Shown one piece after another: positions 52,188-61,835 of a DNA stretch of 64,000 nucleotides. Numbering within the stretch: the stretch's first letter is position 1; each line of letters begins with the position of its first letter. The stretch covers positions 496,001 through 560,000 of the forward strand of contig OY764876.1 in NCBI GenBank assembly GCA_963668595.1, written 5' to 3'. Source of the DNA: GWE2-42-39 sp963668595. Its GTDB lineage: Bacteria > Bacteroidota > Bacteroidia > Bacteroidales > Prolixibacteraceae. A program made the position numbers and the translations under genes. The notes under the pieces are model-generated. The model ran no database searches. It saw only the letters and a list, made by a program, of their open reading frames with translations, and had not been told where the DNA came from.

Positions 52188-53666
52188 TTATTTTTTCATC
52201 AGCTCTTCGGGGACAATTGCCTTGTTTTGCTCGAAATCGAAAAGCGTTTGTACTTTCATATTCAGTAATTCAACTTTATAGTCGATAAGCGATTGGGCAT
52301 AAGCCATTTTTTTCTCAGAAAGCTGAGTCTGGAACAGGTTTAAATCCATACTGGTAAGGTCGCCGTTGGCGTAGCGTTCCAGATTGATTTCGTAGGTTAG
52401 CTGTGCGTTTTTTTCGTTCTGACGTGCAATCTCAATTTGGTTGACAAGGTTTTGCAGGTTGCGATTTACTTTGCGAATGTCCATGGTAATCTGAATGCGT
52501 TCCTGCTCCAGATCGAGGCCTCGAGATTTTATAGACGCTTCCTGTGCACGGATACGAGCTTTCTTTTCACCCCAGTCCCAGAGTGGAATATTAAATGCCA
52601 GCGAGAATTTGGGGTTGTTGGTTGGGTTTTTATAAATATCGGGCAGTTTTTCATTGTCGCCGATAATTCCGATAGAAAAATTGACATCACCTTTGAATTC
52701 ATTCTGTGCTTTTGTGCGGATGAGTGAGAACTGAGACGTTTCGATGTCTATTTCGCGTTGGCGGATTTCCATCCTTGAATTGATGCCGTACTGAATTGCT
52801 TTGTCCACATCCACACTTACAGGATTGGCTTCTACATCGGCCATTACCGAAATGCTTTCCATCAAATCCATCCCAATGTATTGCTTGAACTGATCTTTGT
52901 AGTTTTCGAGGGTTACTCTTTTGTTTTGCACGTTCGATTTGGCCGTGGCAAAGTTCAGCTCTGCCTGGTATAATTCTTCTTTTGCAGCCAAACCTGCTTC
53001 TACTTTATTTTTGGTTATCTCGAAACTCTTCTCGGTATTGGCAAATTCGTCTTCGGTAATACTCAAACTCATTTGAGCCAGATACACATTGTAAAAGAAT
53101 TGAGTTACATTTTTTTCGAGGTTCAGTTTCTGAATTGCATAACTGATTTTGGTATTTTCCAAATCGAGTTGTAATTCTTTCAGCTGAAGCTTGGTTTTGT
53201 TGTAGGTGAATAATGGTTGGGTTATGCTCAGATACAGGTTGTTGCTGAATGTTTTTGAGCGAGTGTCGTTAAATTCACTGTAATTGTCCTGCCATCCGAA
53301 ACGATTGATCAACGATACTGTTCCGTCGGTTAGTAAAATGGGTTGCGATACGGTAAATGTACCGAACGACTGGTAGTTTTTGTTCGTGTTCCAGGTCGAG
53401 TAGAAGTCGTTAAACGAACGGTTCATGTCGTAGCTGAAAGGGGTGAGGTTGAGCGAAAAACTCGATTTTAGTGCTGCGTTCTGTGCAATCAGCGATTGTT
53501 CCGATCGTTCCAGGTTCAGCAGTGATTTTTGAATGTCGGGACTGTTGCTCCATGCAATTTGCAATGCATCAGAAAGGGTGAGTACCCGCTGAGACATGGC
53601 CGTTTGTACTGCAATGAGCAGCACGAACAGGAATAGTCCTTTTTGCATAATACGTTGGTGTTTCAT
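52188..53666 (-). CDS. TolC-family outer-membrane factor
   Basis: 492 residues. Signal peptide about 1-25 (MQKGLFLFVLLIAVQTAMS, using Met7 as alternative start at 53648). Two OEP repeats of long helices follow: LTLSDALQIAWSNSPDIQKS and later AIQYGINSRMEIRQREIDIE. Forms the trimeric exit duct for the efflux system. 26 bp separate it from the upstream permease gene and 61 bp from the adaptor gene. Confidence 0.93.
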   Translation of the reverse strand: MKHQRIMQKGLFLFVLLIAVQTAMSQRVLTLSDALQIAWSNSPDIQKSLLNLERSEQSLIAQNAALKSSFSLNLTPFSYDMNRSFNDFYSTWNTNKNYQSFGTFTVSQPILLTDGTVSLINRFGWQDNYSEFNDTRSKTFSNNLYLSITQPLFTYNKTKLQLKELQLDLENTKISYAIQKLNLEKNVTQFFYNVYLAQMSLSITEDEFANTEKSFEITKNKVEAGLAAKEELYQAELNFATAKSNVQNKRVTLENYKDQFKQYIGMDLMESISVMADVEANPVSVDVDKAIQYGINSRMEIRQREIDIETSQFSLIRTKAQNEFKGDVNFSIGIIGDNEKLPDIYKNPTNNPKFSLAFNIPLWDWGEKKARIRAQEASIKSRGLDLEQERIQITMDIRKVNRNLQNLVNQIEIARQNEKNAQLTYEINLERYANGDLTSMDLNLFQTQLSEKKMAYAQSLIDYKVELLNMKVQTLFDFEQNKAIVPEELMKK

Positions 53667-53692
53667 TGTATAATTTGTTTGATAGAATTTGC

Positions 53693-56600
53693 TTATTGTT
53701 GTTTAATCAGTTTAATGGCATCGGCAACAACAATTTGTGCTTCCGACTTATTCGTTAATTCAATAATAGCGGTGTCAGGCGAGAAGTAGAATGAACCGAT
53801 TTTGTTCCATCCATCTTCTGCATTTTTCAGGTCAATCAGGGTTGTTTCCACTCCATCATCGTGATGAATTAAATATTCGTATTCTCCTTTTACTTCATTA
53901 CCATGGTTTCTGCGGCCCATTCGCTGATTTTCCTTGGTCAGGTAGGTATAAACCTCGTAATAGCCATTTTCCTTGATGGGGATTTTCCATACTGCTTTTT
54001 TATATCCTTCTCCACTTCGTATGTAGTAGGCCGAACGAATATATTTTCCGTAGAAACCCGTATTGGTCGTTGCCGTCCAGTTGCGGGGTGGGCGCCACGA
54101 GTTGAATCCGGCATATTTGAATTTCGATTCTTCTTCCTGAAGCAGCATTCTTTTTAATAAGCTGGTTTCTTGTTTTTGGCTTACCGAGAACGAAGGATCT
54201 TCGTTGTCAACAATTATTTCATTGTCTTCGGCAACGCGCACCGGAATGTCGGTAGTTTGTTCTCCTTCGAACGGAACTGCTTTTTTATCTTCTTCGAGTT
54301 TGTCGAAAGGGAACGACAGCTCTGCCGGAATATTCTTTGATGTTAGTGTTTTAATGGTCATTCGGCGAGGTTGTCCTTCCAGCAGGAAGCTTACTTGTTT
54401 GGTTTGTCCGCCTTCCAGATGAACTAATTTATTGATGGTTTCCATGTTGCCACCTCCTCCGAAGAAGCCAGGACCACCACCTCCGCCAATCATAAATTGT
54501 GCTGAAATAATTCCTTCCACGGTCTCGGTATTGGTCACTTTAAATTTGACCATCGTTTTCAGTTGATCCTTGTCGAGAACTTCTACGGCATCAACTGCCC
54601 CGATGAGGAATGCCGGAAGTTGCTTGCTATTGAACCAGTCGGCCATGTATGGCTCCAGGTTTACTCCGAATGCATCGGAAATAGCGCTGTTGAATTCCTT
54701 CATTGTTGCCGATTTGAACTGATGACTGGCTAGGAAATTATACATGAAATCGTCAAATGCTTCATCGCCGGCTTTTCGTTTAATAATCGAGAAAAGCGCT
54801 TCACTTTTCAGCTGAATTACATTGTCGATGATGTTGATTTGTTCCGGATCGTTCAACAGTTCTGCGAAACTTTTTTCCAGAAGTGCAATGTTTGCCTGTT
54901 CGTCTTCCGAGGTTCCCTGCATGCTTCGCATAAAGCCCGAACGAGGGTCGGCATTTGCTTGTTTCAGGTACGATTCGAAAATGCGGTTGGTTACCGGCCA
55001 GTTATCGGAGTGCACGAAATAAGCCTGATTGTAAAACATCGGATAGAAGTAATAGGCATTTGTTGTTTCTTTCACTTCAATATTACCCCGGCTACGGTTG
55101 AAATTTGGCCTTCCCTGTGCTTGTGTAAACGAAGAAAGGAAGCCCTGAAACACTCGTATTTTCTGATCTTCTTCGGTCATCTGTGCTTCGTCACCGCGTC
55201 CCCAACGTTTCATGCTTTGCAATCGCCCGTTAAAATCCGCCTCCGAAACGGTGATTCCTTTTTCAGGATACAAAATCATTTCAGCCTGAACAGGTTCCCG
55301 CTCGCCTGTGTAAATTCGTTCGTACGAATAATATTGAAGCGGAACTTCTACCAGAGAGAATGATTCGAACGGGTAATACATGTCGATGCTTCGCTCAAAA
55401 TCTTTGAGCGATTCGGCCACCAACGATGGAATTGTATCTTTTATGCCTTCAAAAAAGCCTGAAAAATAATCGTGCCCTTCTTTCATGTACAGGTTGAAGT
55501 TGAGGCCGTCAATTTCAGCCGATCTTTTCTCATATTGTCCGATAACCAGTGAAATTTGCGATAAGGCGTGTTTGTTAGTAAAATGGAATGAATTTTCGTT
55601 TTGCTCCACTTTACCTTGCGAGATTGCTGTAAGTCCGGCAGTTGTTTCAACATTCAGATTAAAATCGGAAAATTGACGGTCGAACCACTGTTTGTTCTTG
55701 TTGCCGTAACCTGCTCCGGGAATCGGATACCAGTTGTCTTCGCGGGTAAGCAGCACGAACTGATCGGTGATAAATGCGTGACGCTTATTGATCTGGTACA
55801 TCATCTGGCTGAATGGTTCCAGTTGCTTGTCGTCGTCAATATCGAGAAAACAAGCTGCTTCGTTAATTTTTCCCTGATAGGTGAATTCAATATTTGTTGA
55901 ATCGCCGGGAGCCAGCGGATTTTCTATTTCAATTAAATGAATGTTGCGTTTATAGGGAACATCGCTGCCGTTTTGCAGTACCGATTTTAATTCCAGACCG
56001 GGGTTCAAACTAAAAAATAATTTCTGTGTTCGGTCGTCAAACCTGTTTTTAATCTGCATTTTGCTGCTTGCTTCAATGGTGTTGCCAACATGTTTTAGCT
56101 GAATGTCGTACGCACTTACTACCGGTGCTGATTCGCTGGCCAGTTGATCATTTATTTCCATCATTTGTATCCGTAAATGGCTTCGCTCTACAACGGAAGA
56201 AACATGAAGATAGCCCAGAAATATTCCGATGAAAAAGAATAAAACCGACACAACTACCGAAAATTGTCTGAAATGTTTTGCTTGCGGAAGTCGTTTCAAA
56301 AAAGAAATTGTCAGGAAAATAAACGAAATCCCCAGAGACAGATAGATGCCTCGGTGGGTGAGAAGTGCTTGTGTATTGCTGAATCCGACGAAATCAGAAT
56401 TGGCCATCGGAATTCGGAAGGCCATGTAGTCGAATACAAAATAAAATTTGTTTTGAAGGTAGAAAAGTGTGAGGGCAACGTAGCCAAGCAGTATAATAAA
56501 AGTAAGGGCCTGGTTGCGCAAAACACTCATCGTTAGGAATGAAAGCCCCATTATGAAAACCAATGTTGGTAAACTGATAAGCAGAAAATATTGCGGGTAA

Positions 56601-57040
56601 GCAATCCAGTTTACAGCCATGCCATCGACAGCCATGTTGAATATGAGTGCAACCAGCAATACCGCGATATTCAGTCCAAGAAAAACAAAAAGGTTTCCGA
56701 ATGTTTTCCCAATCACGTATTCGCCGTTGGTCATCGAGCGCATATAAATAACCTCGGTGGTGTCGAGTTTTTTGTCTCGCTTTAAAAAGTCGGAAGCCAG
56801 GAAGATGGCAATAATCGCCTGTGCCACATTTAGCATTAGCAGGTTGGCGTATGGTAACATTGCAGGAAGCGCTTTCAGTTGCCAATTGCCGGCTCCTCCG
56901 TTATCCTGAGTCAGGATGCCAAAGTTGAAAAAGAACAGGAAAACCAAAGCAAGAATGGCAAAAATCCGGAAAAACCAGCTACGCCACAGTGTTTTGGTTT
57001 CGTATTTGGCGATTGAAAAAATATTGTGAAATGAAATCAT
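53693..57040 (-). CDS. ABC-2 permease fused to M1-like domain and golvesin-like domain
   Basis: 1115 residues. The first about 270 form an ABC-2 permease with at least six helices (WFFRIFAILALVFLFFFNFG; TFIILLGYVALTLFYLQ). Residues about 300-860 resemble the M1 aminopeptidase fold used in this permease family. The zinc motif HExxH is absent: the equivalent region reads QAEMILYPEKGI and contains no HE pair. The last about 140 residues are golvesin-C-like (NGYYEVYTYLTKENQRMGRR; QIVVADAIKLIKQQ), a probable carbohydrate-binding or exported module. It is preceded in the operon by its ATPase. Confidence 0.85.
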   Translation of the reverse strand: MISFHNIFSIAKYETKTLWRSWFFRIFAILALVFLFFFNFGILTQDNGGAGNWQLKALPAMLPYANLLMLNVAQAIIAIFLASDFLKRDKKLDTTEVIYMRSMTNGEYVIGKTFGNLFVFLGLNIAVLLVALIFNMAVDGMAVNWIAYPQYFLLISLPTLVFIMGLSFLTMSVLRNQALTFIILLGYVALTLFYLQNKFYFVFDYMAFRIPMANSDFVGFSNTQALLTHRGIYLSLGISFIFLTISFLKRLPQAKHFRQFSVVVSVLFFFIGIFLGYLHVSSVVERSHLRIQMMEINDQLASESAPVVSAYDIQLKHVGNTIEASSKMQIKNRFDDRTQKLFFSLNPGLELKSVLQNGSDVPYKRNIHLIEIENPLAPGDSTNIEFTYQGKINEAACFLDIDDDKQLEPFSQMMYQINKRHAFITDQFVLLTREDNWYPIPGAGYGNKNKQWFDRQFSDFNLNVETTAGLTAISQGKVEQNENSFHFTNKHALSQISLVIGQYEKRSAEIDGLNFNLYMKEGHDYFSGFFEGIKDTIPSLVAESLKDFERSIDMYYPFESFSLVEVPLQYYSYERIYTGEREPVQAEMILYPEKGITVSEADFNGRLQSMKRWGRGDEAQMTEEDQKIRVFQGFLSSFTQAQGRPNFNRSRGNIEVKETTNAYYFYPMFYNQAYFVHSDNWPVTNRIFESYLKQANADPRSGFMRSMQGTSEDEQANIALLEKSFAELLNDPEQINIIDNVIQLKSEALFSIIKRKAGDEAFDDFMYNFLASHQFKSATMKEFNSAISDAFGVNLEPYMADWFNSKQLPAFLIGAVDAVEVLDKDQLKTMVKFKVTNTETVEGIISAQFMIGGGGGPGFFGGGGNMETINKLVHLEGGQTKQVSFLLEGQPRRMTIKTLTSKNIPAELSFPFDKLEEDKKAVPFEGEQTTDIPVRVAEDNEIIVDNEDPSFSVSQKQETSLLKRMLLQEEESKFKYAGFNSWRPPRNWTATTNTGFYGKYIRSAYYIRSGEGYKKAVWKIPIKENGYYEVYTYLTKENQRMGRRNHGNEVKGEYEYLIHHDDGVETTLIDLKNAEDGWNKIGSFYFSPDTAIIELTNKSEAQIVVADAIKLIKQQ

Positions 57041-57115
57041 AGTTTTTGGCTTGTATTGCTGTTTTTATTTCGTGTCGATTTTTATTCGCTGCTCTTTTAC
57101 TTAGGACTTGGTATT

Positions 57116-58009
57116 TTATCCCTGCGTCCATTGTTGTAATTTGCTTTCCATAAAATATACGTAAGCGTGTTCCAGATTTGGGGAGATGTTCTCGCCGTAG
57201 TAACCGTTAATTTCATCGGCTACCAATTGAATTTCCCAACCTTCGTCGGTTGGTACGTTCGAAATAACCGGGTATTTCTCGTTAATTTCCATGTATTCGC
57301 TTTCGGTTGCTTTTACCAGCCATACTTTTCCGTTGGCTTTTGCAACCAAATCGTCGGGCGAACCAGCATAAGCCAGTTGTCCGCGGTTTAGCAAAGCCAT
57401 GCTGGTACAGGTACTCGAAATATCGCCTACAATATGTGTTGAAAGGATGATGATCACATCTTGCGTTGAAATGGCAGAAAGTAGGTTGCGAAAACGGATG
57501 CGTTCCTCGGGGTCGAGCCCTGTGGTTGGCTCATCGACGATGATAATTTTAGGGTTGTTGATCAGAGCCTGTGCAATTCCCAGACGACGTTTCATCCCTC
57601 CGGATAATTTATTGGCTTTGCGGTCGCGTACTTCGAACAGCCCCACTTCTTCAAGCATTTTATCAACCGAAGCATTGCGCTCGCGTCCCGATTTCATTCC
57701 GGCCAAACGCGCTGCATAATCCAAAAATTCCCAGGTGCTGAGCGATGAGAAAAAACGGAAATCCTGGGGCAGGTAGCCCAGCATCGACCGAATTTCCTTG
57801 CGATCTTTAATAATATCCAGATCGTTTACTTTGATGGAGCCGGAAGAGGGTTTCATTAGAGTAACCAGGATGCGCATCAGGCTCGATTTTCCCGCACCGT
57901 TTGGCCCCAGCAGTCCGAACATGCCGTTGTTTATTTCCAGATTGAGCCCTTTAATGGCATGGTTTCCGCTTCCGTAAACTTTATTCAGGTTTTCAATACT
58001 TATTCTCAC
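57116..58009 (-). CDS. ABC transporter ATPase
   Basis: 297 residues. Walker A GPNGAGKS about 35-42 (GMFGLLGPNGAGKSSLMRIL), Q-loop YLPQDFRFF, signature LSGGMKRRLG, Walker B IIVDEPTTGLDP and H-loop STHIVGD. Paralogous to the ATPase fused to the RND pump; both share EERIRFRNLL or near variants after Walker B. First gene of the seven-gene transport operon (promoter not identified). It probably powers the permease encoded next. Confidence 0.94.
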   Translation of the reverse strand: MRISIENLNKVYGSGNHAIKGLNLEINNGMFGLLGPNGAGKSSLMRILVTLMKPSSGSIKVNDLDIIKDRKEIRSMLGYLPQDFRFFSSLSTWEFLDYAARLAGMKSGRERNASVDKMLEEVGLFEVRDRKANKLSGGMKRRLGIAQALINNPKIIIVDEPTTGLDPEERIRFRNLLSAISTQDVIIILSTHIVGDISSTCTSMALLNRGQLAYAGSPDDLVAKANGKVWLVKATESEYMEINEKYPVISNVPTDEGWEIQLVADEINGYYGENISPNLEHAYVYFMESKLQQWTQG

Positions 58010-58168
58010 AGAATACTTTTTAGTTGATTGCGTTTAATTTGACTGAAAAAGTACGCAATAGTTACTCGGGAGTCAATAATTTTCGACCAATAAAGTGTTT
58101 TGTTAGACTAGTTTTTAAAGAACGTAGATAAAAAATTTTGAAAGTAGTGAATACAGAGTCCGAAAAAT

Positions 58169-58208
58169 AAAAAACCGCCGCCCGAAAAACGGGACGACGG
58201 CTTTTTTC
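58169..58208 (-). terminator. Intrinsic terminator of the pyruvate oxidoreductase gene
   Basis: AAAAAACCGCCGCCCG and CGGGACGACGGCTTTTTT form a hairpin around a short A-rich loop; T-run on both strands. The rest of 58010-58229 shows no gene. Confidence 0.8.
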
Positions 58209-58229
58209 ACAAATTTATAATCGACTATC

Positions 58230-61200
58230 TTATTCAGTAATTGAATAATCCATGGCAGCCATACGTTTGTATGAGTTGTAACGCCATTTAGCATTGGCTT
58301 CAGCAGCAGTAAATAATTCGGCTGCTTGTTCCGGGAACGCTTTTTTCAGTGAAGTATAACGTACTTCGCTGTTCAGGAATTCCTGGAATTTAGAGAAATC
58401 AGGCTCTTTTGAATCCAGCGTGAATGGATTTTTGCCTTCTTCTTCGAGCAGTGGATTGTAGCGGAACATGCTCCAGTATCCGGCTTCCACTGCGCGTTTT
58501 TCTTCTTCCTGCGATTTACCCATTCCAGCACGTAATCCGTGGTTGATACAAGGTGCGTAAGCAATAATGAGAGATGGACCCGGATAAGCCTCTGCTTCGC
58601 GGATAGCTTTCAGGTATTGTGCCTGATTTGCTCCCATTGCTACTTGAGCAACATAAACATATCCGTACGACATAGCCATTACGCCTAAATCTTTTTTGCG
58701 GATTTTCTTTCCAGATGCAGCGAATTTAGCTACAGCACCCACTGGTGTTGATTTTGATGCCTGGCCTCCGGTGTTCGAGTAAACTTCGGTATCCATTACC
58801 AATACGTTTACATTCTGTCCCGATGCCAGTACGTGATCCAAACCTCCGTAACCGATGTCGTACGCCCAACCGTCACCACCAAAGATCCAGATTGATTTTT
58901 TAATCAGGTATTGTTTCAGGTTCATGATGTCTTTGGCATATGCAGCATCTTTTCCTGTTAAAGCTTTCACCACTTTTGCTGAAGCTTCTTCTGATGCAGT
59001 TGCATCTTCTTTGCCTGCAATCCATGCGTCAAAAGCTTCTTTTTCTTCTGCCGAAGCATTTGCCAATTCAGCTTTCATGATGCTTTCGATGCGATCGCGT
59101 TGTGCAGCCACACCTTCAGCCATACCGAAACCGTATTCAGCATTGTCTTCGAACAATGAGTTTGCCCAAGCTACTCCGTTTCCGCTTTGTTTGTGTTTGC
59201 AGTAAGGAGTTGAAGGAGCCGATCCACCGTAGATAGATGAACATCCGGTAGCATTGGCAACCATCATGCGCTCGCCAAACAATTGAGTAATCAGTTTAAT
59301 ATATGGTGTTTCACCACAACCAGCACAAGCGCCCGAGAATTCGAACAGAGGTTGTGCAAACTGTGAGTTTTTCACCGATTGGAATTTGTCAACTACTTTT
59401 TCTTTGTAAGTAACATTGCTGTCCATGTAGTTCCAACGCTCGATTTCTGATGCTTGCGATTCAAGCGGTTTCATTTCAAGTGCTTTTGTTTTTGCCGGAC
59501 AAACATCAGCACAGTTACCACAACCTGTACAGTCGAGTGTGCTTACCTGAATGCGGAATTGCAAGCCAGGGAATTGTTTGTTTGGTACAGCAGCTTTTGC
59601 TACAGTTCCTGCCGGTGCAGCTGCAAGTTCTGCTTCGTTTAACAGGAACGGACGAATTGCAGCGTGAGGACAAACATACGCACACTGGTTACACTGGATA
59701 CAGTTGTCAGCATTCCATTCAGGAACGTTTACAGCGATACCACGTTTTTCGAAAGCAGAAGTTCCTGATTCGAATGTGCCATCTTCGCTTCCAACGAAAG
59801 TAGAAACAGGAAGATCGTCGCCTTTTTGTGCATTGATTACGTCAACAAATTTTGAAATGTAAGCCGGACGACTTGCATCAAGGCTGTCTTTTTCCAGTTG
59901 GATGTTTTTCCATTCAGCAGGAACAGCAACTTTTTCAACATTTACACCACCAGCTTCAACGGCTGCGTAGTTCATGCTTACAATTTTTTCACCTTTTTTG
60001 CCGTACGATTTATCGATGGCTTTTTTCATGTGGTAAACCGCATTGTCGTAAGGAATCACGTTGGTGATTTTGAAGAATGCAGCCTGCATGATGGTGTTGG
60101 TGCGGGTTCCTAAGCCAAGGTCTTCGCCCAGTTTGGTACCGTTGATGATGTAAAAATTGATTTCGTTTTCAGCCAGATATTTTTTCATGTTATCGGGCAA
60201 ACGATCTCTGGTTTCGTCGGCATCCCAAATAGAGTTCAACAGGAAGCTACCGCCTTTTTTCAAACCTTTCAGCACATCGTATTGGTGTACATAGGCAGGA
60301 ACGTGGCAAGCCACAAAGTCAGGAGTAGTTACTAAATAAGTTGAACGAATTGGGTGATCGCCAAAACGCAAGTGCGAACAGGTAAAACCGCCAGACTTTT
60401 TCGAGTCGTACTGGAAGTATCCCTGGCAATATTTATCTGTAGTGTCACCAATAATTTTGATTGAGTTTTTGTTGGCACCAACTGTTCCGTCAGATCCTAA
60501 ACCATAAAATTTAGCTTCGTAAGTTCCTTCCGGAGAAACTTTAATTTCAGGTTTGATTGGAAGTGATTTGAATGTCACATCGTCAACAATACCTACAGTG
60601 AAGCCATTTTTCGGTTCGTTCATTTCGAGGTTTTCGAAAATAGAAATAACCTGAGAAGGAGTGGTGTCTTTTGAACCCAAACCATAACGTCCGCCAACGA
60701 TAAGCGGAGCATTTGCTTTTCCGTAGAACAAATCTTTTACATCCAGATACAATGGTTCGCCATTAGCTCCTGGTTCTTTGCTGCGGTCGAGAACGGCGAT
60801 GCGTTTTACCGATGCAGGCAGTACGTTCATGAAATATTTTGCCGAGAACGGACGATACAAATGAACCGAAATCAAACCTAGTTTTTTGCCTTGAGCTGCC
60901 AGATAATCAATTACTTCTTTGATTGTTTCTGTTACAGAACCCATTGCAATAACAATGTTTTCAGCATCAGCAGCACCATAATATGTAAATGGATGATATT
61001 CGCGACCGGTAATTTTACCGATTTCCTGCATGTACCCTTCAACAATGTCAGGAACAGCATCGTAATATTTGTTTGATGATTCTTTTGCCTGGAAGAAAAT
61101 ATCCGGGTTTTGAGCAGTACCACGTGTTACAGGATGTTCAGGGCTTAGTGCTTTATCGCGGAATGCCTGAATAGCTTCCATGTCCACCAATGGTCTGATG

Positions 61201-61775
61201 TCTTCCATGTCGATTACTTCTATTTTCTGAACTTCGTGAGAAGTACGGAATCCGTCGAAGAACGAAAGGAATGGTACGCGCGATTTTAATGTTGCCAAGT
61301 GAGAAACACCGGCCAAATCCATTTCTTCTTGTACCGATCCGGCTGCAAGCATAGCAAATCCGGTTTGGCGAGCTGCGTAAACGTCAGAATGGTCGCCAAA
61401 AATTGAAAGCGCATGAGCAGCCAATGCACGGGCACTCACGTGAAAAACGGTAGGGAGTAATTCTCCGGCAATTTTGTACATGTTGGGGATCATCAGCAAC
61501 AACCCTTGCGATGCAGTGTAGGTTGAAGTTAATGCTCCGGATTGAAGTGCTCCGTGAACTGCACCTGCAGCACCACCTTCACTCTGCATTTCGGCCAAAC
61601 GCACAGGACGACCAAACATGTTTATTTTGCCGTTGGCTGCCCATTCATCCACATATTCTGCCATGGTTGATGATGGCGTAATCGGGTAGATACAAGCTAC
61701 CTCGCTGAACATGTAACTCATATGCGCTGCCGCATAGTTTCCGTCACATGTTACAAACTTTTTTTCTTTTGCCAT
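58230..61775 (-). CDS. nifJ: Pyruvate:ferredoxin (flavodoxin) oxidoreductase
   Basis: 1181 residues from the ATG at 61775 (MAKEKKFVTCDGNYAAAHMS), three codons after an alternative ATG at 61784. It converts pyruvate plus CoA to acetyl-CoA and CO2 with reduced ferredoxin, the central oxidative step in anaerobes. Domains I and II (YPITPSSTMAEYVDEWAANG) come first. Two 4Fe-4S ferredoxin motifs follow (CIQCNQCAYVCP; CTGCGNCADVCP). The C-terminal TPP domain has CAGCGETPYIKLI and GGDGWAYDIGYGGLDHV. The single-chain homodimeric type. Codon-adapted and preceded by AT-rich DNA, fitting high expression. Confidence 0.95.
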   Translation of the reverse strand: MAKEKKFVTCDGNYAAAHMSYMFSEVACIYPITPSSTMAEYVDEWAANGKINMFGRPVRLAEMQSEGGAAGAVHGALQSGALTSTYTASQGLLLMIPNMYKIAGELLPTVFHVSARALAAHALSIFGDHSDVYAARQTGFAMLAAGSVQEEMDLAGVSHLATLKSRVPFLSFFDGFRTSHEVQKIEVIDMEDIRPLVDMEAIQAFRDKALSPEHPVTRGTAQNPDIFFQAKESSNKYYDAVPDIVEGYMQEIGKITGREYHPFTYYGAADAENIVIAMGSVTETIKEVIDYLAAQGKKLGLISVHLYRPFSAKYFMNVLPASVKRIAVLDRSKEPGANGEPLYLDVKDLFYGKANAPLIVGGRYGLGSKDTTPSQVISIFENLEMNEPKNGFTVGIVDDVTFKSLPIKPEIKVSPEGTYEAKFYGLGSDGTVGANKNSIKIIGDTTDKYCQGYFQYDSKKSGGFTCSHLRFGDHPIRSTYLVTTPDFVACHVPAYVHQYDVLKGLKKGGSFLLNSIWDADETRDRLPDNMKKYLAENEINFYIINGTKLGEDLGLGTRTNTIMQAAFFKITNVIPYDNAVYHMKKAIDKSYGKKGEKIVSMNYAAVEAGGVNVEKVAVPAEWKNIQLEKDSLDASRPAYISKFVDVINAQKGDDLPVSTFVGSEDGTFESGTSAFEKRGIAVNVPEWNADNCIQCNQCAYVCPHAAIRPFLLNEAELAAAPAGTVAKAAVPNKQFPGLQFRIQVSTLDCTGCGNCADVCPAKTKALEMKPLESQASEIERWNYMDSNVTYKEKVVDKFQSVKNSQFAQPLFEFSGACAGCGETPYIKLITQLFGERMMVANATGCSSIYGGSAPSTPYCKHKQSGNGVAWANSLFEDNAEYGFGMAEGVAAQRDRIESIMKAELANASAEEKEAFDAWIAGKEDATASEEASAKVVKALTGKDAAYAKDIMNLKQYLIKKSIWIFGGDGWAYDIGYGGLDHVLASGQNVNVLVMDTEVYSNTGGQASKSTPVGAVAKFAASGKKIRKKDLGVMAMSYGYVYVAQVAMGANQAQYLKAIREAEAYPGPSLIIAYAPCINHGLRAGMGKSQEEEKRAVEAGYWSMFRYNPLLEEEGKNPFTLDSKEPDFSKFQEFLNSEVRYTSLKKAFPEQAAELFTAAEANAKWRYNSYKRMAAMDYSITE

Positions 61776-61835
61776 TTTATTCACTTTTAGTATTTAATTT
61801 ATTTCTCGTTCTATCTTTTTTTAAATCCCAAATCA

